In this document: positions 53,118 through 61,494 of the stretch, one piece after another
Layout: each line of letters opens with the position of its first letter
How positions within the stretch are numbered: position 1 is the stretch's first letter
Assembly: GCF_006442815.1 (NCBI RefSeq)
Contig: NZ_VFVL01000007.1
Location: forward strand, 62,001-126,000
Direction: 5' to 3'
Length of the DNA stretch: 64,000 bases
From: Mesorhizobium sp. B2-4-3
Lineage (GTDB): Bacteria; Pseudomonadota; Alphaproteobacteria; Rhizobiales; Rhizobiaceae
The notes under the pieces: model-generated
Told to the model about the DNA's origin: nothing
What the model saw: the letters and a program-made list of their open reading frames with translations, nothing else
Database searches by the model: none
Translations under genes and position numbers: made by a program

Positions 53118-54338
53118 TCACCTTTCGCTTGCATGAGTGGCCGCCCCGCCCACGATTTTGATCATTTCGCTCCGCGCCGGCTCAATCGTGGCCGGGCGCT
53201 CGAAGATGCGCCGGCTGAGGTCGGCGGAGGCAGCCCAGCCGGCTTCAGCCAGGTAACGGACCGGCTCGCGGCCGCAGAGCTCCCACAGCACATGGCGGCG
53301 CTGCGGCCAGCGCAGCGACGCCAGCCAGGGCGCGACCACCATGTGGAAGAGATCGGCGTTGTCGATGCGTGCCAGAATGCGGGCGGCGCGATCCGAAAGC
53401 AGCGTGCCGGCGGCGCCGAGCAGCACGTCGGCGGCACGCAACCCCAAGAGCAGCGTGTCCGCCAGGCCCTGCTCGGCGGCGTGGTCGAGAACCATCCGCT
53501 GCTCGGCTTCGCTCAGACGGCTGGCGCTGGCCCTGACGTCGCAGACATAGCCGGCGCAGGGCTCGCGGTTGAAAAAGGCCTTGGCGACGCTGATCGCGGA
53601 TAAAAGCAAGGTGTCGGCCGCCGAGATGATCGGCATGGCGGCGCCGGCCACCTCGACTTCGCGCTTGCGGCGCAGGAAGCCGTCGATGTCGCGCGGGCTG
53701 GGCGACCCGGGCTGCTGGAGCCGGTGGTGGAGGTCGACCGTCGATGCCCTCGTGCCGTCTTCGCGCACCATGTGCTGCTCACCGAGGAAGCGCACCCACC
53801 AGACCGAGCGCGACTTGCCGGCAACCTCATAGCCCATCGTGCGCAACGCATCGCGGGCCTTGGCGAAACCGGTCGGCGCGACCAGTATGTCAACGTCGCC
53901 GGATGGCTTCATGAAGTGGTCGCCATAGAGCAGATGCTGCTGGAGCGGCCCCTTGAGGAAGACGAAATCGACCTGGCTCTCGCGCAGCACGCGATCGATG
54001 GCCATCGAATCGCCGATGCAGGCGGCATTCATCGACATGGTGCGCCGGCGGTAGCCGTCGAGCCAGGCAGACAACTCCGCCGGCGCAGCACCTGTGGGCG
54101 TGCGCGCGAGCGCCTTGAGCAGGAAGACGGCGACCTTGTTCAACCTGGCGATGTCGGCAACATTGGCTGCCGAGATCGTTGGGGCCGCCGGGATCGCCGG
54201 AGCAGGCGTATCGGCTTGGGTGTCGATGGCATTGACGCCCGGCGCGAAAAACAGCCTCAGGCATGCCTGAACATAGGCGACCTCATCGGCGCAGCCGGCG
54301 GCGCGCAGCCTGTCATAGGAGCCATCATGCACCGCCAT
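53118..54338 (-). CDS. Nucleotidyltransferase family protein (NTP_transf_5 type) of the lasso cluster
   Basis: This 406-residue protein has FVFLKGPLQQHLLYG and KPSGDVDILVAP, the same KGP and DxDILV core as the protein at 27106-28131. An insert rich in Ala/Pro/Thr stands near residues 35-60. The gene is divergent from the lasso precursor across a 500-base promoter region. The family is a frequent neighbour of proteobacterial lasso genes; the reaction is unknown. The start at 54338 is the first ATG fitting the compact domain. Confidence 0.83.
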   Translation of the reverse strand: MAVHDGSYDRLRAAGCADEVAYVQACLRLFFAPGVNAIDTQADTPAPAIPAAPTISAANVADIARLNKVAVFLLKALARTPTGAAPAELSAWLDGYRRRTMSMNAACIGDSMAIDRVLRESQVDFVFLKGPLQQHLLYGDHFMKPSGDVDILVAPTGFAKARDALRTMGYEVAGKSRSVWWVRFLGEQHMVREDGTRASTVDLHHRLQQPGSPSPRDIDGFLRRKREVEVAGAAMPIISAADTLLLSAISVAKAFFNREPCAGYVCDVRASASRLSEAEQRMVLDHAAEQGLADTLLLGLRAADVLLGAAGTLLSDRAARILARIDNADLFHMVVAPWLASLRWPQRRHVLWELCGREPVRYLAEAGWAASADLSRRIFERPATIEPARSEMIKIVGGAATHASER

Positions 54339-54838
54339 GCCCGATGTCGTTCTCCGCAAAATGCCGCCCGGGCGGTTTATACCGCAACTGCGAAGGAAAG
54401 CATCGGAAAAATTGACGCGATCATGCCAAAAGCGGCTGAGGTCGCCTCCTGACCGCAACCCCAGCGTTTAAAATCGCTACACGTTCAATCACTTTTGAAG
54501 ACAACTCCGGGGACGTTCCGCCAGGCCGAAAAATGACGATTTTTCGCGGCAATTTCTTCGCAATTGCGAGATGTCTTTTTCGCCTCAAAAATTATCGTAG
54601 ATAAATCAAATGCTTATCTAAACGGCAAGGACCTACGGTTGAATTCCTGGATGGGTGAGGTTTAGGATGACGCTGCCTACGCCTTGATTACCAATGGATG
54701 CGAGCGCAACCAAGAATTGATTAATGCTTGGTAAATCAGGCTTGACTCATGGATGTTGCCATGCAGCAATTGCGCTGCAGCATAGCGATATGTTGGCGGC
54801 ATTCTGCAGCCGCTTCCAGTCCTTAATTGGAGAGTACA
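54339..54838. other. AT-rich promoter region of the lasso cluster
   Basis: This 500-base stretch has no credible gene and is markedly more AT-rich than its surroundings from about 54470 to 54740. It separates the divergent nucleotidyltransferase and lasso precursor genes. Its only recognised elements are the paired TGC-rich palindromes at 54756-54784. The lower GC may mark a recent insertion boundary or a bound promoter. Confidence 0.6.
54756..54784. promoter_or_regulatory. Tandem TGC-rich palindromes, site 5 (before lasso precursor)
   Basis: TTGCCATGCAGCAA (54756-54769) is followed directly by TTGCGCTGCAGCATA (54770-54784). They lie 54-82 bases before the precursor ATG. The second shares TTGCGCTGCAGCAT exactly with the exoY site at 61431. 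Confidence 0.62.
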
Positions 54839-54991
54839 ATGGAACAGAATGTTGAAAAGCATGAGTATGAAACCCCCAGCCTGACAGTTCACGGTTCGAT
54901 TGAAACTATCACGCAGGGCGGTGCAGGCACGACGGCGCTCGACGCGAGCTTTCCCGCGCACACGCCGGTCGGCGAGCTGACTTTCTCGTAA
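54839..54991 (+). CDS. Lasso peptide precursor (A protein, 50 residues)
   Basis: The 50-residue peptide has a complete lasso leader motif YETPSLTVHGSIETIT at residues 10-25 (YxxPxLxxxGxxxxxT), with Thr25 at the -2 position of the expected cut. The core would be residues 27-50. Gly27 is position 1 and Asp35 is position 9, the only acidic residue at 7-9, so a 9-residue macrolactam ring (GGAGTTALD) is predicted with a 15-residue tail. The peptide ends Phe-Ser; a C-terminal Ser is the site modified by lasso kinases, and a kinase gene is in the operon. GGAGAGTACA stands before the ATG. B1, B2, C and an exporter follow on the same strand. Confidence 0.93.
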   Translation: MEQNVEKHEYETPSLTVHGSIETITQGGAGTTALDASFPAHTPVGELTFS

Positions 54992-55046
54992 GGCTTACAG
55001 GTATCCGGGTGTCTGAGTTGGGGCTCCGGATGCTCTCCAACAGGTG

Positions 55047-55072
55047 AGCCGGGGGGCTTTTGTCCCCCGGCT
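55047..55072 (+). terminator. Hairpin between lasso precursor and B1 genes
   Basis: AGCCGGGGG pairs perfectly with CCCCCGGCT around an 8-base loop, without a long U-run after it. Such hairpins after lasso precursor genes let the precursor message exceed that of the processing enzymes. Confidence 0.78.
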
Positions 55073-55146
55073 TCCTGCCGAGGATCGCAGGCAACCGATC
55101 CCCGGTGGGAGCATAGGGCGCGACGGGCCAGCAACGAGGTTTTAGG

Positions 55147-55446
55147 ATGCACTGGAACCCTTCGGACCATGACCGCGTCGTCGCGACCAACGAGGCGGTG
55201 GCTTGTGAATTCGGCGCCGGACTGGCGCTGCTCCACCTGAAATCCAATGTCTATTACAGCCTGAACGGCGTCGGCGCCTTCATCTGGGAGCAGATCCAGG
55301 AGCCGCGATCGATCCTCGATATCCGCAGCGCCGTGCTTGCGCGCTACAATGTCGATGCCGAACGCTGCAAGGCCGATGTCGAGGGCTTGCTCAAGGGGCT
55401 GAGCGAAGCAGGGCTTGCGAGGCTCCACAGTGAGGAACTGGTCTAG
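55147..55446 (+). CDS. Lasso peptide B1 protein (PqqD-like RiPP recognition element)
   Basis: This 99-residue protein has the PqqD pattern: CEFGAGLALLHLKSNVYYSL, NGVGAFIWEQIQEPRSILDI and a C-terminal acidic helix. It binds the leader (the Tyr/Pro/Leu part of the motif) and delivers the precursor to B2. It overlaps the B2 gene by 17 bases, so the two are translationally coupled, as in many split-B lasso clusters. Confidence 0.92.
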   Translation: MHWNPSDHDRVVATNEAVACEFGAGLALLHLKSNVYYSLNGVGAFIWEQIQEPRSILDIRSAVLARYNVDAERCKADVEGLLKGLSEAGLARLHSEELV

Positions 55447-55846
55447 GCTCCGCTCGCTGAGCGGCCAGGAAATGCTGTTTCTGGCGCGCTGCCTGACAGT
55501 GGTGAGCGCGGTACGGCTCGCGTTGACGTTGTCTTCCTACAACCGTGTCCGCAGTCTGGTGACGCGGCTGGACGCCGGACGCGACGCCAGCATCGCCGAC
55601 CTGCGGCGTGTCGCGTGGGGCGTCGCCGCCGCGGCGCGGCTCGTGCCGGGCGCCAGTTGCCTCACCCAGGCGCTGGCCGGACAATATCTGCTCGCCCGCC
55701 AGGGCAGCGCCTCGAAGATCAGCATCGGCATCGAGAAAGGAACAGGCAGCGAGCTCAAGGCGCATGCCTGGCTGATGAGCGGCAACCACATCGTGCTTGG
55801 CGGCTCGATCGAAGGATTTGCCCATCTGGTCGACCATGGGTCGTGA
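55430..55846 (+). CDS. Lasso peptide B2 protein (transglutaminase-fold leader peptidase)
   Basis: This 138-residue protein has the Cys of the catalytic triad in GASCLTQALAGQYLL and the His in LKAHAWLMSGNHIVLGG. It cleaves the leader after Gln26. A GTG start at 55430 inside the B1 gene follows GAGG; a TTG at 55415 is an alternative. Adjacent to the cyclase gene, four bases apart. Confidence 0.9.
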   Translation: MRNWSRLRSLSGQEMLFLARCLTVVSAVRLALTLSSYNRVRSLVTRLDAGRDASIADLRRVAWGVAAAARLVPGASCLTQALAGQYLLARQGSASKISIGIEKGTGSELKAHAWLMSGNHIVLGGSIEGFAHLVDHGS

Positions 55847-55849
55847 GCG

Positions 55850-57760
55850 ATGAGCGGCGTCGCTGGAATCGCGCTCAGCGACAATGGCCGGCCCGCCGGG
55901 GCCGGCGATATCCAGCAGATGCTTTCGCGCATGCGCCACCGCGCCCGCGACGGCAACTCGTGGTGGACGGAGGGCAGCGTGGCGCTCGGCCACGCCTGGC
56001 TCGACACGACCGGCGAGGATGGTCCCGGCCCGCTGACGATGGCTGGCGGCAAGCTCGCCATCACCGCCGACTGCCGGCTGGACAATCGCGACGAGCTTCT
56101 GGCCCGGCTCGGCATGCGCGACCGGTCGATCGCCGACGCGGTGCTCATCATGCGCGCCTATCTCAAATGGGGCGAGGCCTGCCCGACCTATCTGCAGGGC
56201 GATTTCGCCTTCGCCATATGGGACGGCGAGCGCCAGGCGCTGTTTTGCGCGCGCGACCATTTCGGCGTCAAACCTTTCTACTACCATTCGACCGGCAGGC
56301 GCTTCGCGTTCGCCTCGGAGATCGGGCCGATCCTTGCGCTGGACGGCATCGGCAGGCGCCTCAGCGAGCACCAGATTTCCGGCTTCCTTGCCGGCCTGCC
56401 GGACGATCCGCAGGCCACGCCCTACGCCGAGATCTTCCGCCTGCCGGCACGGCACAGCATGACGGTCGCAGGCCGCCAGGTGGTGCTGCGGCGCTACTGG
56501 CAGATCGAGCCGTCGCAACGGCCGCCGCGCTCGGACGCGGCCGAGGAATTCAGGCATCTCTTCGCGCAATCGGTGGAGAACCGGATGCGCGGCACGCCGG
56601 CCGTCGGCGCCATGCTGAGCGGCGGGCTCGACTCCTCCTCCATCGCTTGTCTCGCGGGCCTCAGGGCGGCGGCGAAGCGCGGCCCGAAGCTCAAGACCTT
56701 CTCGCTGGTTTTCGACAAGGGCTCGTCGATGGACGAGAAGCCGTTCATCGATGCGGTTCTCGACGACAATCCGCTCGACGCCACGTTGATTGCGGTGAGC
56801 AATTACGCGCCCTTCGCCGAGTTCGAGCGCATACTGGAGGAGCAGGAAGGCACGTTCCTGGCGCCCGGCCTGTCCTTGACGCGCGGCCTTTACCGGACGG
56901 CGGGCGCAAAGGGCGTCAAAGTGCTTCTCGATGGACATGGCGGCGACGAGGTCGTCTCGCAGGGCCATGGATACCTTCACGAACTCGCCAATGCCGGCCG
57001 GTGGCTCGAGTTGTGGCGCGAACTGCACAGCGCCGCGAACACCTATGGCGAGGGCATGCTCTCCCTCTATTTCAAGTTCCTGACCATCTACGGACCGGCC
57101 TGGCGGATCGCCCGGATGCGATCGATGGCCCGACGCCTTGTCGGCAAGGTGCGGCAGAGGCCGGCATCGGCACCGCGCGCCTGGGCGGGCTTGGTCAATC
57201 CGGACCTTGCCAGGCGCACCGATCTTGCCGAGCGCTTTCATCGCAGCGGGTACATGCCCGCCGCCGTGAGCGCCAGCGAAGCGCTGACGCATCGCTGGCT
57301 CCTGTCCACCGGGCTGGTGCCGCACGCCTTCGAAGTGCTCGACAAGGCCGCCGCCAATTTCGGCGTCGAGCCGCGGTATCCGTTCTGGGACAAGCCGCTC
57401 GTCGAATTCTGCCTGGCGCTGCCCGGCGAGGAAAAGCTCAAGAACGGTTTTGGCCGCCATGTGCTGCGACGCGCGATGCAAGGTGTCCTGCCGCCGGCGG
57501 TGCAATGGCGGCGCGACAAGATCGATTTCACCGCCAACCTGGTCAAGGGCATGCTCGGCAAGCACCGCGAGCTTCTGGACAAGCTTTTGATATCGGATAG
57601 CGAGCGGATCGCGCCCTATGTCAACCTCCCCGAAGTGAACGCGGTCTATGAGCGCATGCTGCGTCAGCCCGAGCAGGCGACGCTGCCCGACGTCCAGCAT
57701 GTCTGGCGCTCGGTTTCGCTGTCGCTGTGGCTACGGCAAGTCCAAGGAAGCCCCGCATGA
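55850..57760 (+). CDS. Lasso peptide cyclase (C protein, asparagine-synthetase-like)
   Basis: This 636-residue protein has an N-terminal Ntn-like domain (SGVAGIALSDNG) and an asparagine-synthetase domain with the ATP-pyrophosphatase loop LSGGLDSSSIA near residue 258. The catalytic Cys2 of glutamine-dependent asparagine synthetases is replaced by Ser2, as is usual for lasso cyclases, which activate the Asp/Glu side chain as AMP ester and need no glutamine. It closes the Gly1-Asp9 isopeptide bond. Its stop overlaps the kinase start (ATGA). Confidence 0.93.
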   Translation: MSGVAGIALSDNGRPAGAGDIQQMLSRMRHRARDGNSWWTEGSVALGHAWLDTTGEDGPGPLTMAGGKLAITADCRLDNRDELLARLGMRDRSIADAVLIMRAYLKWGEACPTYLQGDFAFAIWDGERQALFCARDHFGVKPFYYHSTGRRFAFASEIGPILALDGIGRRLSEHQISGFLAGLPDDPQATPYAEIFRLPARHSMTVAGRQVVLRRYWQIEPSQRPPRSDAAEEFRHLFAQSVENRMRGTPAVGAMLSGGLDSSSIACLAGLRAAAKRGPKLKTFSLVFDKGSSMDEKPFIDAVLDDNPLDATLIAVSNYAPFAEFERILEEQEGTFLAPGLSLTRGLYRTAGAKGVKVLLDGHGGDEVVSQGHGYLHELANAGRWLELWRELHSAANTYGEGMLSLYFKFLTIYGPAWRIARMRSMARRLVGKVRQRPASAPRAWAGLVNPDLARRTDLAERFHRSGYMPAAVSASEALTHRWLLSTGLVPHAFEVLDKAAANFGVEPRYPFWDKPLVEFCLALPGEEKLKNGFGRHVLRRAMQGVLPPAVQWRRDKIDFTANLVKGMLGKHRELLDKLLISDSERIAPYVNLPEVNAVYERMLRQPEQATLPDVQHVWRSVSLSLWLRQVQGSPA

Positions 57761-58737
57761 ATCTCCTGAGCGCTTCCCTTGCGCGGCCCGAGCCAGCCAC
57801 CGAGACGACGGCGCCGGGCGGACGCGTCCGCCATTTCTACAAGGCCTACGGGTTGATCGTCAGCTCGGACGTGGCCTTGCCGGAACTGGAGCCGACGGCG
57901 CCGGCGACACCCGACCTCGAGATCGCTATCAGGCCGGTCGACTTTCCCGACGGCGCATCGCGGGGCGTCGCGGCGTTCCGGTTCGAGGCGACGCGCCAAT
58001 ATCTTTCCTGGCAGGCGGTCGGCACCTTCATGATCAGCGACGCCAGCCGGATCGATGTCGATCCGGCGCCGGGGATCGACGATCCGCTGCTCGCCTTTCC
58101 GCTGCTCGGGCCGGTGATGGCGCTTGCCCTGCATCGGCGCGGGCTGCTCGTCCTGCATGCCAGCGCCATTGCCGTCGGCGGCAGGAGCGTGATCTTCATG
58201 GGCGACAAGGGCGCCGGCAAATCGACGACGGCGGGCGCGATGATCCGCGCCGGCCACCGCCTGCTCACCGACGACGTCGTGGCGCTGGATCTGTCCGATC
58301 CTTACCGGCCGATGATCCTGCCCGGATTTCCGCAGCTCAAGCTCGCGGCGGACGCGGCCGGCGCCATTCGCCTCGAGCAGGCGGAGGTGCGTCCGCAGGT
58401 GCATCCGCAGATCGACAAGGCGCAGCATCGGCTGCATGACGGATTTGCCGCCGAGGCGGTGCCGGTATCGCGCATCTATGTGCTCGAGCGCGGCGGGCGG
58501 GCGGCGATCTCGCCATTGACCGGCGCCGCCGCGTTGCCGGCGATCATCAAATTCTCCTATGTCACGCGGTTCGGCCGGCAGGCGCTGCCCGGCGATCTTG
58601 CCGCCGCGCATCTTAGCCAATGCGCGCAGGTCGCCGGCCGGATCGGCGTCAGCCGCCTCGAAGTGCCGGCCGGACTCGCCCGGATCGATGAAGCGGTCGC
58701 CGCGATCGAAGCCGACCTGGCGTCCGGGACAAGGTAA
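57757..58737 (+). CDS. Lasso peptide kinase (HprK-like)
   Basis: This 326-residue protein has Walker A GDKGAGKST at residues 149-157 and LLTDDVVAL, the HprK-type catalytic-site region. Homologous kinases in lasso clusters (for example that of paeninodin) phosphorylate the C-terminal Ser of the precursor. The precursor here ends in Ser, so the pairing fits. It overlaps the cyclase gene by ATGA and ends eight bases before the exporter. Confidence 0.88.
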   Translation: MNLLSASLARPEPATETTAPGGRVRHFYKAYGLIVSSDVALPELEPTAPATPDLEIAIRPVDFPDGASRGVAAFRFEATRQYLSWQAVGTFMISDASRIDVDPAPGIDDPLLAFPLLGPVMALALHRRGLLVLHASAIAVGGRSVIFMGDKGAGKSTTAGAMIRAGHRLLTDDVVALDLSDPYRPMILPGFPQLKLAADAAGAIRLEQAEVRPQVHPQIDKAQHRLHDGFAAEAVPVSRIYVLERGGRAAISPLTGAAALPAIIKFSYVTRFGRQALPGDLAAAHLSQCAQVAGRIGVSRLEVPAGLARIDEAVAAIEADLASGTR

Positions 58738-58745
58738 GCCAGGGC

Positions 58746-60641
58746 ATGGGCTGGTCCTCGAAGTTTCGCCTGTCGCTTTTCCGGGACATCGCCGGTTTCG
58801 GCGCCATGATGGCGCATATCGGCGGACGGCGCACGGCGACGGCGCTTGTCTTCCTGATCCTGGGCAGTCTCACCGAAGGCATCTCGATCCTGCTGCTCGT
58901 GCCGCTTCTGCGCCTGATCGGCAAGCCCGACCAGGACTACGCGGTGCGGGTGCCGGAGGCCTTGCATCGGCTAGTGCCCGGCGGAACGCTGTCGCTCGCG
59001 ACCGTGCTCTGCCTGCTCGTCGCGCTGGTGGCGCTGCAAGCGACATTCAACCGCTTCAAGTCGGTCTACATGGCGCGGCTGCTCTACGACTTCGTCAACC
59101 GCGTGCGCATGAACCTCTTCGAGAGCATCGGCAGGGCGCGCTGGGGCGTTTTCACCCGCATCCGCGGCTCCGATCTCGACCATGCGCTGAACGGCGATGT
59201 CGACCGGGTGCAGGTGGCGGCCTTCTCGCTGCTGATGCTGACCCAGGCCACACTGCTCCTGGCCGGCTATCTCGTCGTCTCGATGTTCATCTCGCCGGTG
59301 ATGACGTCCTTCGCCATTTTCATCGGCCTGGTGCTGCTGATTGCGCTGCAGCCGTTCAGGGCGCGCGCCAGCGCCTATGGCCGCACCCTGACCGGCAATC
59401 GCCAGGATCAGTACCGCACGGTCTCCGAGTTCCTCGGCGGCATCAAGGTCGCCAAGAGCCTGAATGTCGAGGCAAGCTACTTTGCCGAGCTCGGCGCGAC
59501 GCTGGACAAGATGAAGACCGACAACATCGCCTTCGTCCGCAACAGCTCGCTCGGCACCGCCCTGTTCCAGGTTACGAGCGTGATTGGACTCAGCCTCTTC
59601 ATCTATGTCGCGCTGGTCCGTTTCCACCTGTCGCTGGCCGAGATCGTCGTGCTGCTCCTGGTCTTCATGCGGGTCGCGCCGCGCTTCATGGACATGCAGC
59701 TCCAGACCCAGCAGGTGCTGATCAACCTGCCGGCCTACGCTTCGATGAAAAGCCTCCAGGCCCGCTTCGATGCCGAGCGCGAGCCGGAAGAAAGCATGGC
59801 CGAACAAGGGGCAAAACTGTCGCTCGAGACCGGCCTCAACATCCGCGATGTGGCGTTCGCCTATGGCGAAGGCGACGGCAAGCCGGTGGTCGACGATATC
59901 ACCTTCGGCCTGCCGGCCGGCAAGGTGACGGCGCTGATCGGCCCTTCCGGTTCCGGCAAGAGCACGATCGCCGACATGCTGCTCGGCTTGCTCGAACCGA
60001 CCGCGGGACGCATCCTGGCCGACGGCGTCGAGATCACGGCGCAAAATCGCAGGGCCTGGCGCGATCGGGTCGCCTATGTGCCGCAGGACGTGTTCCTGCT
60101 GCATGACACGATCGCCGCCAATCTGCGCCTTGCCGCGCCTGCGGCCAGCGACGAAGAACTATGGGCGGCCTTACGCAACGCCCATGCGGCCGAATTCGCG
60201 GAGCGTCTGGCATTGCGGCTGGAGACGGTGGTGGGCGACCGCGGCGTCCGGCTTTCCGGCGGCGAGCGGCAGCGCATCGCCTTGGCGCGGGCGCTGCTGC
60301 GCAAGCCCTCGCTGCTCATCCTCGACGAGGCGACGAGCGCGCTCGACTGGCAGAATCAGTCGCTGATCGCCCAATCGATCGAGGCGCTGCGTGGCCAAAT
60401 GACGATTTTGACCATCGCGCACCGGCCGTCGATGATCGCCTTCGCCGACTGGGTGGTGGCCATCGAGAACGGACGCATCGTCGAGGTCGGACAATATCGG
60501 CGGCTGAAGGCAAAGGCCGGCAGCCGCCTTGCCAGGATGCTGTCCGGCGAGCAGGCCGAGCGCGAGGGTGCGTCATCGGTCGAGACGGGACTGGTCCCGG
60601 CGCCGGTCGAACGTTCAGTGGAGGCTGCGTCTGGCGCTTAG
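58746..60641 (+). CDS. Lasso peptide ABC exporter (D protein)
   Basis: This 631-residue half-transporter has a six-helix membrane domain (for example TALVFLILGSLTEGISILLL) to about residue 330, then an ATPase with Walker A GPSGSGKSTIADML near 400, signature LSGGERQRIALARALL near 503 and Walker B LLILDEATSALD. It exports the mature peptide and usually gives immunity. Its last 27 bases overlap the 3' end of exoX on the other strand. Confidence 0.92.
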   Translation: MGWSSKFRLSLFRDIAGFGAMMAHIGGRRTATALVFLILGSLTEGISILLLVPLLRLIGKPDQDYAVRVPEALHRLVPGGTLSLATVLCLLVALVALQATFNRFKSVYMARLLYDFVNRVRMNLFESIGRARWGVFTRIRGSDLDHALNGDVDRVQVAAFSLLMLTQATLLLAGYLVVSMFISPVMTSFAIFIGLVLLIALQPFRARASAYGRTLTGNRQDQYRTVSEFLGGIKVAKSLNVEASYFAELGATLDKMKTDNIAFVRNSSLGTALFQVTSVIGLSLFIYVALVRFHLSLAEIVVLLLVFMRVAPRFMDMQLQTQQVLINLPAYASMKSLQARFDAEREPEESMAEQGAKLSLETGLNIRDVAFAYGEGDGKPVVDDITFGLPAGKVTALIGPSGSGKSTIADMLLGLLEPTAGRILADGVEITAQNRRAWRDRVAYVPQDVFLLHDTIAANLRLAAPAASDEELWAALRNAHAAEFAERLALRLETVVGDRGVRLSGGERQRIALARALLRKPSLLILDEATSALDWQNQSLIAQSIEALRGQMTILTIAHRPSMIAFADWVVAIENGRIVEVGQYRRLKAKAGSRLARMLSGEQAEREGASSVETGLVPAPVERSVEAASGA

Positions 60642-60887
60642 CTTTTCACCGTCGGCGACCTTGTTCAGGATCGTGCCGCGGTCGGCCTCGCGGGCCTTGT
60701 CGGCCGATGTCGGCGTGGTTCCGCCGATCATGGCAAAGACCAGGAGGAAATAGCCGGCCTGGATGATGACGGCACAGACGACGGCGCGAAGGAGGATGGC
60801 GCCCGGCGACGCGCCATCGAAATAAGACCAGCCGATGACGATCGCGAGCGCGAAGATCATCCCGACGATGAATTTTGGCAGAGACAT
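60615..60887 (-). CDS. exoX: Exopolysaccharide production repressor ExoX (SyrA family)
   Basis: This 90-residue protein has two predicted helices, FIVGMIFALAIVIGWSYFD and AVVCAVIIQAGYFLLVFAMI, with a cytoplasmic polar tail, the build of ExoX/SyrA. ExoX counters ExoY after transcription and so limits EPS output. It stands divergent to exoY as in Sinorhizobium. The start at 60887 fits the family; an upstream ATG would add 10 residues. Its 3' end overlaps that of the lasso exporter gene. Confidence 0.87.
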   Translation of the reverse strand: MSLPKFIVGMIFALAIVIGWSYFDGASPGAILLRAVVCAVIIQAGYFLLVFAMIGGTTPTSADKAREADRGTILNKVADGEKLSARRSLH

Positions 60888-61494
60888 GTTCGCCGGCCTC
60901 TCAACCGAGACGAGCATGCAGAAGCTGCGACTTACCCACCCGCGTAACTCCCCGTTGCGCCAAAGAGCTTTTTCTGGCTGCCCTATCCGACCGGTTGCTT
61001 CCGGCCTTCCTTACCCATGCAGACTATGACAGGAACAATTTGCGACTCTATTAAGGCGGGTTCGCCGGAGCAAGGCCGTGCAGGTATGGTTTCCAACGAT
61101 TTTACGAGATCGACTCTGCCATGCTGCGTCGCACACTCTGGCTCCGGCAGCTATTCAATTAGCCGTCTGCCGCTTCAGTAAAATTCGCCACTTTGATTAG
61201 TATTTTATCTGAATAACTTACCATGGCGAGTGCTTCCGACGGCGCGCAACCGCGTTTCTTCTGCAGCAAAGAATGCACTGTCCAAAAATGGCCCAAAAGG
61301 CAGACTACATTTTCCTGGTTTGCTCTCACCTTGTCATAAACGTGCCACAAAGGTGAAAATTTGGGCAGGGCAGGTTTATTATTTGGTCAATTCATGACGT
61401 GAACATTTCAGCCCGATGGGAAATTGTGTGTTGCGCTGCAGCATTTTTTTGATATCTTGCCGTAAACCATCCGTTCAACGTATGGAGCTTCTGC
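60888..61494. other. Long divergent regulatory region between exoX and exoY
   Basis: This 607-base stretch has no supported gene; one 63-codon frame at 61159-61350 on the minus strand lacks a family or good start. It is AT-rich in the exoY-proximal half and holds the TGC-rich palindrome at 61431. Long regulatory regions before exoY are known in rhizobia. Confidence 0.6.
61431..61445. promoter_or_regulatory. TGC-rich palindrome, site 6 (before exoY)
   Basis: TTGCGCTGCAGCATT lies 49 bases before the exoY ATG and is followed by a T-run. Fourteen bases are identical to the site before the lasso precursor. Confidence 0.6.

Noticed and set aside
61159..61350. 63-codon minus-strand frame between exoX and exoY
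   Set aside because: No recognisable domain, no convincing ribosome site, and it lies in an AT-rich regulatory region where short open frames arise by chance.
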